64,000 nucleotides of DNA from DTWD01 sp963662965 (GTDB lineage Bacteria > Acidobacteriota > Vicinamibacteria > Vicinamibacterales > UBA8438): contig OY759970.1 in assembly GCA_963662965.1 (NCBI GenBank), forward strand, positions 372,001 to 436,000. Reading direction: 5' to 3'. The notes beneath the pieces are model-generated. The model saw only the letters and a program-made list of their open reading frames with translations. It ran no database searches and was not told the DNA's origin. This document shows positions 1 through 7,563 of the stretch, one piece after another. The translations under genes were made by a program, and so were the position numbers. Every line of letters starts with the position of its first letter. The first letter of the stretch is position 1.

Positions 1-823
1 GAGTTCCATCGGGCTCTGCGCACCCGCAAGTACCGCTGGCTGTTTTCACCCAAGCGCCGTCGCACCGGCCCCCAAGGACCGTCCAACGCAGCTGGTCGAT
101 GCCATCGTCGACATGAAGCGGCGCAACCCCAGGTGGGGCTGTCCGCGGATCGCCCAACAGATCGCGCTCGCCTTTGCGGTCGACATCGACAAGGACGTGG
201 TGCGCCGAGTGCTCGCTACGCACTATCGACCGGCACCCCACTCGGGTGGTCCGTCCTGGCTGACGTTCCTGGGGCATGCGAAGGATAGCCTGTGGAGCAT
301 CGACCTGTTCCGGTGCGAGTCGGCGATCCTGCGAAGCCATTGGGTGCTGGTAGTGATGGACCAATACACGCGGCGGATCGTCGGCTTTGGCATCCATGCT
401 GGAACCGTGGATGGCCGGGCCCTGTGCCGTATGTTCAACCATGCGATTCGAGGGCTCTCGCGTCCGAAGCGCCTCAGCTCCGACCACGACCCGCTGTATC
501 GGTTTCACCAATGGCGCGCCAACCTGCGGGTGCTGCAGGTGACCGAGGTGAAGAGTGTGCCGTCTGTGCCGCTGTCGCATCCGTTTGTCGAACGGTTGAT
601 CGGCACGCTGCGACGAGAATGCGTGGATCAGCTGCTGTTCTGGTCTGCGTCGGACTTGGAAGACAAACTGGTGGCCTTCCAGGACTTCTACAATGCGCAT
701 CGGGCCCATGCGTCGTTGGACGGGCGGACGCCCGTCCCGATACGAAAGGATGTCGCACGGCTCGACCGCTACCGATGGGACGCGCATTGCCGTGGTCTCT
801 ATCAGACGCCGATCGCGGCGTGA
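1..823 (+). pseudogene. DDE integrase-core transposase, 5' end outside window, frameshifted
   Basis: The translation carries an integrase-core (rve-type) domain with the three acidic catalytic positions in context: WSIDLFRCES, then SSDHDPLY, then HPFVERLIGTLRRE. The C-terminal DFYNAHRAHASLDGRTP block is typical of IS481/IS3-like enzymes. The first 85-90 bases read in frame 1 (FHRALRTRKYRWLFSPKRR), whereas the rest (QLVDAIVDMKRRNPRWGCPRI) reads in frame 2, so one indel near base 88 breaks the gene. The true start lies left of the window. It is probably an inactive transposase; the shift could be a sequencing error. Confidence 0.8.
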
Positions 824-1130
824 CATCTGACCAGCGAAGACGGTGGCGAGCGGGTCGACGCGCCCGCGTTCGACGTCTATCGCGACACAGCAGGGCAGTG
901 CGTCAGCTGCACGCCTTACTCATGCCATCGCGACAACTTCGCGGGGGACTCCCGGCTCACGGGACCCGAAGATCGAACGATGTCGGATTCCTACGAATTC
1001 GCCACCCACAGGCCATCTAGGGCAGGCAAATCGGAAATCCCGGATTAGATGTGGCCTGCGGCCCGCTGCGCGCCCTGGTCTTTGTTCGAACAATCGAGCG
1101 GTGTGGTATTTTTGCGCTTGGAGCCATCAC
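824..1130. other. Non-coding stretch between transposase remnant and CDGSH gene
   Basis: I see no gene here. The stretch holds a 27-bp word (1017-1043) that recurs exactly at 54190-54216, probably the terminus of some insertion element. The promoter of the CDGSH gene is expected in its right part, and a GGAG ribosome-binding site lies seven bases before the GTG at 1131. Confidence 0.5.
1017..1043. repeat. 27-bp dispersed repeat, copy 1
   Basis: The word starts CTAGGGCAGGCAAATCGG and ends AAATCCCGG. It occurs identically at 54190-54216, and the flanks differ on both sides. An exact 27-base match 53 kb apart suggests the end of an insertion element, but the partner end was not found. Confidence 0.6.
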
Positions 1131-1769
1131 GTGTCTGAAGAGAAACCCGCAGCCATCGCGGTCACGCCGCGCGGACCCTATGTCGTATCGGGCGTCAGCC
1201 GTATCGTCAACGCCGCCGGCGACACCGTGCCGACCGAGCCGGAACCGGCGCTGTGTCGGTGCGGCTACTCGAAGAACAAACCGTTCTGCGACGGCACGCA
1301 CGGGCCGTATCAATTCAGCAAGGATGCGCAGACCGAGATCGTCGCCGATGCCGCCAAGACCTATAGTGGGCGGGTCGACGTGCAGTACAACGCCGGCATC
1401 TGCGCCCATCTCGGCGTCTGCACGCGCGGGCTACCGGAGGTGTTCGACACGACGCGGCGCCCCTGGATCCTGCCAGACAACGCCGAGGCCGATCGGGTCG
1501 TCGACGTGGTGAATCGCTGCCCGTCTGGGGCGCTGACCTCCACCGTGAACACAGCGGACGACCCGGCCGGCGTCGGCGACCGCCGACCACCGACGATCCG
1601 CGCGCTCAAGAACGGACCGCTCGCCGTCGAGGGCGACGTCGAGCTCGAGGGCATCGCCTGGGCGGTGGGTGCCGCACGGGAACGCTTCACGCTCTGCCGC
1701 TGCGGCGGGTCACGAACGATGCCGTTTTGCGACGGCTCCCACACCGAAATAGGATTTACCGACCCATGA
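1131..1769 (+). CDS. Double CDGSH iron-sulfur protein with central divergent ferredoxin-like domain
   Basis: The protein has about 212 residues. An N-terminal CDGSH-type motif (CRCGYSKNKPFCDGTHGPY) is followed by a Fer4_19-like segment (GICAHLGVCTRGLPEVFD ... VVNRCPSGAL) and a C-terminal motif (CRCGGSRTMPFCDGSH). Each CDGSH motif supplies three Cys and one His for a redox-active 2Fe-2S cluster. I chose the GTG start because it has a GGAG site at good spacing; the upstream reading frame looks non-coding. The stop overlaps the next ATG (ATGA), so a Tat-exported partner was probably co-translated, but that gene is now truncated. The role in electron transfer is inferred from the family. Confidence 0.85.
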   Translation: MSEEKPAAIAVTPRGPYVVSGVSRIVNAAGDTVPTEPEPALCRCGYSKNKPFCDGTHGPYQFSKDAQTEIVADAAKTYSGRVDVQYNAGICAHLGVCTRGLPEVFDTTRRPWILPDNAEADRVVDVVNRCPSGALTSTVNTADDPAGVGDRRPPTIRALKNGPLAVEGDVELEGIAWAVGAARERFTLCRCGGSRTMPFCDGSHTEIGFTDP

Positions 1770-1870
1770 CGAAGTCTGTGACCCGACGCCGCCTTCTCAC
1801 CAACTCGACCGCCGCCGTGGCCGGCGCGAGCACCGCCTCGCTGTTCCCGACTGCGATGCGAACAAGGTCC
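1766..1870 (+). pseudogene. Tat signal peptide and start of a truncated exported protein
   Basis: The reading frame overlaps the CDGSH gene by four bases and begins with a twin-arginine leader (TRRRLLTNSTAAVAGAS). Within about 35 codons it runs into unrelated opposite-strand sequence and loses protein character. The mature part is gone, so the substrate cannot be named. Confidence 0.6.
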
Positions 1871-1880
1871 ACTGTCGACC

Positions 1881-2395
1881 CTACTGCTCGGCCTGCACCT
1901 CGACCTCTAGCTCCGCTCCGAACATCGCGGTACGGTCCTGGTCGAGCGCGGCCCACCGAAGCAGCGTGTCGACGTCAGGCGCGACGACCCCATCGAACAC
2001 CGTGACGCCGTTGGTGTCGATCGTGATCGGCTGCGTGAAGTCGAACTGCTCGGGCGAGAGCAGCAGCGTGAACCGGGTGACCCCTCGCGTATACGCGGTC
2101 ACGTGATTGCGTCGCTGGTCGAGCTCGACTCGCCCCGAGAGGCGGGTCTGCGGAAAGGCCTGGCGGCTACGCGGCGCCGCCTCGGCCGGATAGACCAACG
2201 TCAATTCCAATCGGTCGCCTCCGCGCAGCACCGCCAGCAGAATGCGCTGGCCGGGCGCAAAGCCGATCAGCGCCTGCTTGAGATCCTCGACAGAGGGATT
2301 GAGCTGGCCATCGACTCCGACGATCGTGTCTTGGTCGACCATGCCGGCCGCCGACGCGATCGAGTCCTCGCCGACCTCGAAGATCCGAATTTAGG
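1881..2395 (-). pseudogene. C-terminal fragment: PDZ domain plus hydrolase-type tail
   Basis: Reading from 2395 on the minus strand gives IFEVGEDSIASAAGMVDQDTIVGVDGQ, the second half of a PDZ domain, then DLKQALIGFAPGQRILLAVLRGG. It ends with a tail (GVTRFTLLLSPEQFDF ... TVFDGVVAPDVDTLLRWA) that resembles the C-terminus of secreted alpha/beta-hydrolase or peptidase-like proteins with PDZ modules. A stop lies immediately upstream and no start is convincing, so the N-terminal catalytic part was lost. Assignment of the tail is from memory of the motif only. Confidence 0.6.
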
Positions 2396-2591
2396 ATCGT
2401 GTCTCCAAGTCCAGGCCAACCCGATCCGAATGTCGTCTCACGGATTGGGAACCATCCTCCAAGGCAAGGGACGGGTAGATCTTTGAGTAACCGAAGGGAC
2501 CTCTCCCCTTTTTCACGGCCGGCGAGGTTCGACACCAGCCGCAGTCCCCAGTTCAGAATGTCTTGGCACAATCCGGCGTCAGCACAATTCA

Positions 2592-2804
2592 GTGGAATCG
2601 GAAGTGCTGGTCAACGGGCGCTTCCGCGACGAATGCCTGAACGAACACTGGTTTACGACCCTGGCCCACGCCCAGGCCCTGATCGAAGCGTGGCGCTGTG
2701 AATACAACGAGGAGCGACCGAAGAAGGGGTTGGGCGGGCTGACGCCAGCCCTCTACGCGAAGCAACTGGCCGCGGAAAGCATTACAGTCACCCCCGGACT
2801 CTAA
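2592..2804 (+). pseudogene. IS3-family OrfB transposase, C-terminal fragment
   Basis: The translation NGRFRDECLNEHWFTTLAHA...WRCEYNEERPKKGLGGLTP is the highly conserved end of IS3-family (IS407/IS51-like) OrfB, including the final catalytic-Glu region and the YNxxRPHxxL-like block. Everything N-terminal to it is missing. The 195 bases to its left hold no recognised gene. Confidence 0.8.
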
Positions 2805-2886
2805 AGCCGACCGCTACTCAAGGCGGGGGGAACGTCGGGGGCACCTAAAGAAACTTGTGAATGTGTTATTGATGAGACATAGGGTT

Positions 2887-3018
2887 CTGCGGCTGTCGTG
2901 GCCGCTGCTCTACCACCACACGGTCACAGGGGCGCTCGTGCTCTTGCCCTCACCGCCGCGTATCGCGCCGTCGCAGCTGCGCCTCGTCGAACAGTACGAG
3001 GTCCAGGTCGCGCCGTAG
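2887..3018 (+). pseudogene. RepA (RPA, PF04796-like) plasmid replication initiator scar
   Basis: The frame reads LRLSWPLLYHHTVTGALVLLPSPPRIAPSQLRLVEQ and then stops. It joins two parts of a RepA-type initiator: the LRLTWPLLYRQFG region and the WPDLHYRTVKGALVIAPSPP...LRLVE tail, both of which are seen in the longer remnant near 56 kb. An internal deletion has fused them. A membrane-anchored hypothetical gene follows 10 bases later, the same arrangement as at 56 kb. Confidence 0.65.
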
Positions 3019-3028
3019 AGTCCACACA

Positions 3029-3592
3029 TTGCCGACACCGGACTGGCCAGCTCTCGCGATATGGATCGCCCTCTTCTCGGCAGGTATTGCAGCCGTTTCG
3101 CTATGGAACGCGATCAAGGCGAGGCTAATCGCGAATAGCGCCCACCAGTTGGCCGTGGAAGCTCGGGACAGAACAACCCCGTCGCTTGAGCTTTATATTG
3201 ATTCCGGCTACGTTCGGCGGCTCGCTGCCCCCGCCAGGAGAGTGTTCGTCTTCCGTGTTGTGGTGACGAACCGATCCGACGCGCCAAACTCCCTGAAGAC
3301 GATTCGTCTACTCATCGAACATCGGCGTGCCGATGGGCCACCGTCGCACCTTGAGCTGGTGTCCGACGCAACAGGCGCCAAAGCCCTCGGCTTCGAGGAG
3401 GATGACGTTCTGACGGTTCCGATCGCGATTGCGCAACGTGATGTCGTCGCAGGCACGGTGTTCTTTCAGGTTGCTCAGGAACTCCTCGCAGAGACTCGAA
3501 TTGAGGCGTATACGGTCTCGCTCATCGACACGTTTGATAGGGAGTCCATGAAGGAAGTTCTCCTCCTTCCGGAGCGACCAGTTGAAGAATAG
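3029..3592 (+). CDS. Hypothetical membrane-anchored protein
   Basis: The product has 187 residues. Residues 9-27 form one hydrophobic helix, followed by a soluble domain with beta-rich pattern (VFVFRVVVTNRSDAPNSLKTIRLLIEH), which resembles an immunoglobulin-like fold. I recognise no family. The start is a TTG, because no in-frame ATG precedes the helix. The stop overlaps the next gene's start by 11 bases, so the two are probably co-expressed. It follows a RepA scar, which suggests plasmid or island cargo. Confidence 0.6.
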   Translation: MPTPDWPALAIWIALFSAGIAAVSLWNAIKARLIANSAHQLAVEARDRTTPSLELYIDSGYVRRLAAPARRVFVFRVVVTNRSDAPNSLKTIRLLIEHRRADGPPSHLELVSDATGAKALGFEEDDVLTVPIAIAQRDVVAGTVFFQVAQELLAETRIEAYTVSLIDTFDRESMKEVLLLPERPVEE

Positions 3593-4223
3593 ATGGCATA
3601 GGGAGGCAGTCTCGGTTCAGCATCTGGTCGAGGCCGAACCCGTCCCGATCGTGGCTGACGGAAGTATCGCCACAGTGGCCGTTGGGGACGGGCGGATGAT
3701 CCCGCTCCTTATTCTCGACACGTCCAAACGCCCCGATATTGAGGACATGGTCAAAGCTCACCACCACGTAGGGAGCCAAGGAGATCTCACTTCGGCGTGG
3801 GGACGACCCGACACGTTCTTCGACACGGGTACCGTTCGCTTGATCCTGACGTTCGAAAGACCGAGTCGTTGCCTGGTACTCCTTCAATTGGACATCAAAA
3901 AATACGGCGGGCTCGTGGACAACATCATTCTCAGTCAGGGCCTCTACATTCAGCCGGGTAGACCCGGTGACCGGCTGCGCACGACCTTTGACAATCCCCG
4001 CGTTCTTGCGGAAGTGCCCTCTCGTGAGTTTCAGTCTGAATGGACCAAAATGCTTCGGAAGGCGCTGCGCAAACTGTTCCAGAAAGAACACGGGATGAGC
4101 CGAGCTAAGGCAAAGCTTGCGACGGAGAAGTACATTGACCGGTGGCGCGATCTGTTGTCTACGCGAGTGAAAGACCCGGTTGAGGGCGCGAACGAGGAGA
4201 GTTCATTTAAGGCCCAGGAATAA
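3582..4223 (+). CDS. Hypothetical protein, 213 residues
   Basis: I do not recognise a family. The N-terminal two thirds are mixed alpha/beta, with a hydrophobic strand pair (RCLVLLQLDIKKYGGLVDNIILSQGLYIQ). The last 60 residues are basic and helical (WTKMLRKALRKLFQKEHGMSRAKAKLATEKYIDRW). The TTG start overlaps the upstream gene, suggesting translational coupling, but a start a few codons later is possible. No signal peptide or membrane segment is visible. Confidence 0.6.
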   Translation: MKNRWHREAVSVQHLVEAEPVPIVADGSIATVAVGDGRMIPLLILDTSKRPDIEDMVKAHHHVGSQGDLTSAWGRPDTFFDTGTVRLILTFERPSRCLVLLQLDIKKYGGLVDNIILSQGLYIQPGRPGDRLRTTFDNPRVLAEVPSREFQSEWTKMLRKALRKLFQKEHGMSRAKAKLATEKYIDRWRDLLSTRVKDPVEGANEESSFKAQE

Positions 4224-4226
4224 GCG

Positions 4227-4796
4227 CTATTTAGGGTTCTCCCCCGCATCCCGCAGCATCCCGTAGATGTAGCCGTGTCCAAGCCCCGCGCGCCGTGCGA
4301 TCCGCCCCACATAAACGCCACTGCGCCAAAGCTCGACCACGACCGAGCACGCCTCCCAGTACCGCTCCATCACAACTTCGACGCCGGACGCGGCAAGACC
4401 CCCTGCTTCCTCCTCGTGCGTGGCCCCGTCCATGCGCTCCACTCCGACAGCCGCGCGAGATAGCCGATGTAGGTGGTCCGAGCTGAACAGGGTATCGCTC
4501 CGCGATCCTGCGTACTCCCCGCCCGACGACTCGTTATAGCCGTGCGGCGTCATCGTCCGGCGTGCCATGATCTCGCGGCGTTCGGCGTCGCAGGCCGCGT
4601 ACACGTCAAGGCCGAGATGCAAGACTTCAATGGCCGGTTCGCCGAGCTGCGCAAACGGGAGACGCCCTGCCTTTCGGTGCGCGTTGATTCGGCGGTCAAC
4701 GTCCTGCGACATACCGATGTATTGCAACCCGCCATGCCGTCTCCAGCACAACAGGTACACCGACCAAGTCCTGCGCCCTAGGGTTTTCTTGGACAC
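4227..4796 (-). CDS. GIY-YIG endonuclease-like protein with C-terminal helix-turn-helix
   Basis: Near the N-terminus the sequence WSVYLLCWRRHGGLQYIGMSQDVDRRINAH matches the GIY-YIG nuclease core (VYL...YIG, then the conserved Arg and His). The C-terminus (VVELWRSGVYVGRIARRAGLGHGYIYGMLRDAG) looks like a resolvase-type helix-turn-helix that could bind DNA. The first eight or so codons are supplied by the inverted repeat of an abutting IS3 element (from about 4772), so the native start is lost and the protein may be slightly altered. Homing-type or stand-alone nuclease function is inferred. Confidence 0.7.
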   Translation of the reverse strand: MSKKTLGRRTWSVYLLCWRRHGGLQYIGMSQDVDRRINAHRKAGRLPFAQLGEPAIEVLHLGLDVYAACDAERREIMARRTMTPHGYNESSGGEYAGSRSDTLFSSDHLHRLSRAAVGVERMDGATHEEEAGGLAASGVEVVMERYWEACSVVVELWRSGVYVGRIARRAGLGHGYIYGMLRDAGENPK

Positions 4797-4938
4797 TTGA
4801 TTGCGAGAGAGTACTCGCAGGAGGCGTGTCGAGATGGGGAAACCAGATCAGGGATCGGCGGCGGCGGAGGGAGCCCGGAGGGCGACCGGAGACGCCGCCG
4901 GGCCCGGCCGTGGCGGCCGATTGTCAGTGGGGCGGAAG

Positions 4939-6028
4939 GGCTTTGGTGCATGGCTCCTGAGCTACGATCAGGTGCACTGTTCTCAGCCTGCCCTCCTCGA
5001 TCCGGAGCCGCCAGCCGTGAAGTATCCGAAACGCAGCCAGTACACGTACGCCAAGTCTCCCTACCGGGTTCGCAACTGGCCGGAATACGAGGCAGGCCTT
5101 CGTCGCCGCGGTGACCTGACCATCTGGTTGTCGGAGGACGCCATCAACACCTGGCGTGCCCCCACCAGTGGCAAACCCGGCGGGCAACGCGTCTACACGA
5201 ATATCGCGATCGAGACGGCTCTAACGGTCCGCATGGTCTTCCATTTGCCGCTCCGGCAGACCGAAGGCTTCCTGCGGTCGCTGGCCGATCACCTCCAGGT
5301 GGATCTCCCCGTTCCGGATCACACGACGCTCTCCCGGCGCGCTCGGAGGCTCGGTACGATTCCGTTCTACACGGGCGCCGGCGATCGACCCGTCCACGTG
5401 CTGATCGACAGTACAGGGCTCCGGATTCACGTGGGCCATCTCCGTAAGCCACCGAAGCACCGGGCGTGGCGGAAGCTGCACGTCGCCGTTGACGCCGGCA
5501 CGGGTGAGATCATCGCCTCAGCGCTGACGTCTCGTCGCACGCGTGATGGCGCTGGGGCTCCTACCCTGCTTGGGCAGATCGACCATCGTGTGGCCTCGGT
5601 CTCTGCAGACGGTGCGTACGACACCGAGAGGGTTTACGAGGCGGCGCACGCAAAGGGTGAAGGGCGAGCCGTCAGAGTGTGCATTCCTCCTGGACGCAAT
5701 GCCCAACTGAGTCCACGACCGTCGGCCGCGTTGAAGGAGAGGAACCGGAACGTCCGCTCCATCAACAAACTCGGCCGCCGCAAGTGGCCCAAGCGAACAG
5801 GCTACAGCAGGCGCGCCATGGTCGAGAACACGATCTATCGATACAAGACGATCATCGGCCGAGCCATGACGAGTCGCACGTTGGCGGGGCAACGGGTGGA
5901 GGTGCAACTCGCCTGCAGGGTCCTCAACACCATGACCCGTCTCGGCATGCCCGACAGCTACCGAGTGGCGTGACCCCCTCTCGGGGACGGGGGACCTGTC
6001 CCTTAACTCAGAGCCATGCACCAACGCG
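4939..6028 (+). mobile_element. IS5-family element (1.09 kb)
   Basis: Imperfect terminal repeats are visible: GGCTTTGGTGCATGGCTC on the left and GAGCCATGCACCAACGC on the right. They enclose one transposase gene. The element splits the OrfA gene of the surrounding IS3. The ends share the GTTGGTGC core found in all IS5 copies of this window. Confidence 0.75.
5017..5973 (+). CDS. IS5-family DDE transposase, apparently intact
   Basis: The protein has about 318 residues. An N-terminal YRVRNWPEYEAGL...IAIETALTVRMVFHLPLRQTEGFLRSL region is typical of the IS5/IS903-like group. The DDE residues lie in VLIDSTGLRI, SADGAYDT and the MVENTIYRYKTIIGR block (Y-(2)-R-(3)-E-like signature). The GTG at 5017 matches where homologous copies begin; the longer upstream reading frame is IS3 OrfA sequence. 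Copy-and-paste or cut-and-paste activity is plausible because both terminal repeats survive. Confidence 0.85.
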   Translation: MKYPKRSQYTYAKSPYRVRNWPEYEAGLRRRGDLTIWLSEDAINTWRAPTSGKPGGQRVYTNIAIETALTVRMVFHLPLRQTEGFLRSLADHLQVDLPVPDHTTLSRRARRLGTIPFYTGAGDRPVHVLIDSTGLRIHVGHLRKPPKHRAWRKLHVAVDAGTGEIIASALTSRRTRDGAGAPTLLGQIDHRVASVSADGAYDTERVYEAAHAKGEGRAVRVCIPPGRNAQLSPRPSAALKERNRNVRSINKLGRRKWPKRTGYSRRAMVENTIYRYKTIIGRAMTSRTLAGQRVEVQLACRVLNTMTRLGMPDSYRVA

Positions 6029-6151
6029 GGACGAAGACCATCGTCGGCTGCAGGCCAAGATCGGCGAGCTGCTGATGGAGACCGAGTTACTGTACGCGAA
6101 GGTGGACCAGCTGGAGGCCGGCGGCCCTTTGGCCCGGCGGAGGTCGACGCG

Positions 6152-6403
6152 ATGAGTGGCGCCCAGTCGATCTCCACCCGTCGGGCGTATGGCGTGCAGC
6201 GGGTCTGCCGCGTGTGGCACCGCGCCCGCTCCAGTGTGTATGCGCGGCGGCAGGCGACACGGTCCCCTGCGCCGTGTCGTCGCCGCGGGCCGATCGGCGC
6301 TGCCCCGGACGACGTCCTGGTGGCCCACATTCGCCGGGTGCTCGAAGCCTCGCCGTTTCATGGCGAGGGGTACCGGAAGGCCTGGGCGAAGCTGCGGGTC
6401 GAT
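6152..6403 (+). pseudogene. IS3-family OrfB, N-terminal fragment
   Basis: The translation RRAYGVQRVCRVWHRARSSVYARR...EASPFHGEGYRKAWAKLRV is the N-terminal HTH_21-type region of IS3-family OrfB, close to the intact copy that starts at 57646. The DDE catalytic domain was lost where the IS5 element at 6404 begins. Confidence 0.75.
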
Positions 6404-7490
6404 GCCTTGGTGCACAACTCCATTGAGGGCTGAGAGTCTCCCGTGACTCCGCCTGCCGGTCATCCGATCATCTCGCCATCGGGTATCCCGAGCGCCGTCA
6501 TGGTGTTCAGAATCTTGCACCCCAACCTCACCTCGACTCTCTGGGACGCCAGTCCCCTCGCTCGCATCGCTGAGCCCAGGATGGCCTTGTAGCGGTGGAA
6601 CGTCGTCTCCACCTTGCTTCGCCTGCTGTAGCCCGATGCGACGTACCACTTCCGTTTCCCAACACGTGATCGTGCTCGGATGTTACGAGTCCGCTGTCGC
6701 GTGCCCGCGGAGTCGAGCGCGAGCTGAGCGCCCTTTTGTGGCGGTATCAGCACCTTCGGCGATCGATGAGCACGGTGATTCTCCAGCGTCTTCTAGACGT
6801 CGCCGGTGTCGTACGCGGCGTCGGCCTTGGCCGAGGCGATGGGACGCTCGATCTGGCCGACGAGTGACGCCACCCGGGAAGCGTCTCGAGCCCGCTTGCT
6901 CGTGAGCGCGCAGGCGACCACGTCACTGGTTTGCTCATCCACAGCGAGGTGCAGCTTGCGGTAGTCCCTGGCTTTCGGCGGAGTGCGCAACTGGCCGACG
7001 TGCACTGAAAGACCGCTGCTGTCGATGCGGAGGTGGACGGGCTTCACGGTTCGCCTCTCGTAGGAAGCAACCTTCCCCAGCCTCGCCTTGCGCCTCGAGA
7101 TCGTGCTGTGGTCGGGCACGTCGTTGTCCAGACTCAGGAGCGTCAGCAGCGAGCGCAGGAAGCCCTCAGTCTGCCTGGACGCCAGGCCAAACACCAAGCC
7201 CAAGGTGACCGTCGTCTCGATGGCGTGGTTCGAGTACTTGCGTTGTCGGCCTGGCTTCCTGCGCGTCGGCCTCGGCGAGTTCCAGTTGGCGAGCTTGCCA
7301 TCGGTGAGTCCGAGCCCGACGGTCAGACTCCCGCGAGCGCGGAGACCCGTCTCGTACTCCCGCCAATTCCGGACACGGTAGGCCTTCTGGACGTACTTCC
7401 GCTGGGTGCGCTTGAAACTCGTCATGCGGGACCTCGGATCTCGGGGTGGAGGGCAATTATTGACCGAGATCGCGAGTTGTGCACCAAGGC
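6404..7490 (-). mobile_element. IS5-family element, divergent copy (1.09 kb)
   Basis: The terminal repeats are CCTTGGTGCACAACTC at the left and GAGTTGTGCACCAAGG at the right, nearly perfect over 16 bases. The element truncates IS3 OrfB on one side and lies 73 bases before the fdhA start on the other, so it may have displaced the native fdh promoter region. Confidence 0.8.
6460..7425 (-). pseudogene. IS5-family transposase with one in-frame amber codon
   Basis: The minus-strand frame runs from MTSFKRTQRKYVQKAYRVRNW to NTMTALGIPDGEMIG and has the DDE blocks LRIDSSGLSV, KADAAYDT and VETTFHRYKAILG. A TAG at 6793-6795, just after AYDTGDV, is the only break; the frame continues unchanged as KTLENHRAHRSPKVLIPPQ. 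A single nonsense mutation (or read error) inactivates an otherwise full-length gene. Confidence 0.8.
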
Positions 7491-7563
7491 AAAATCCCGG
7501 TGGTAATCCCTAAGCCTGCGGCGTCCAGATGTGCTTAAATTGGGCAACGAATTCGACGCCGCC

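Larger units (their letters stand above)
4772..6403 (+). mobile_element. IS3-family element interrupted by an IS5 element and truncated by another
   Basis: The left end (TTTTCTTGGACAC after 4772) matches the inverted repeat of the intact IS3 element at 57.2 kb. The OrfA start is visible at 4801-4938 (GKPDQGSAAAEGARRATGD), with the same EGARRATG signature as the intact copy. IS5 occupies 4939-6028. OrfA resumes after 6029 (LQAKIGELLMETELLYAKVDQLE), and OrfB begins at 6152 with an ATGA overlap (MSGAQSISTRRAYGVQRVC). OrfB is cut at about 6403 by a second IS5. Confidence 0.75.
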
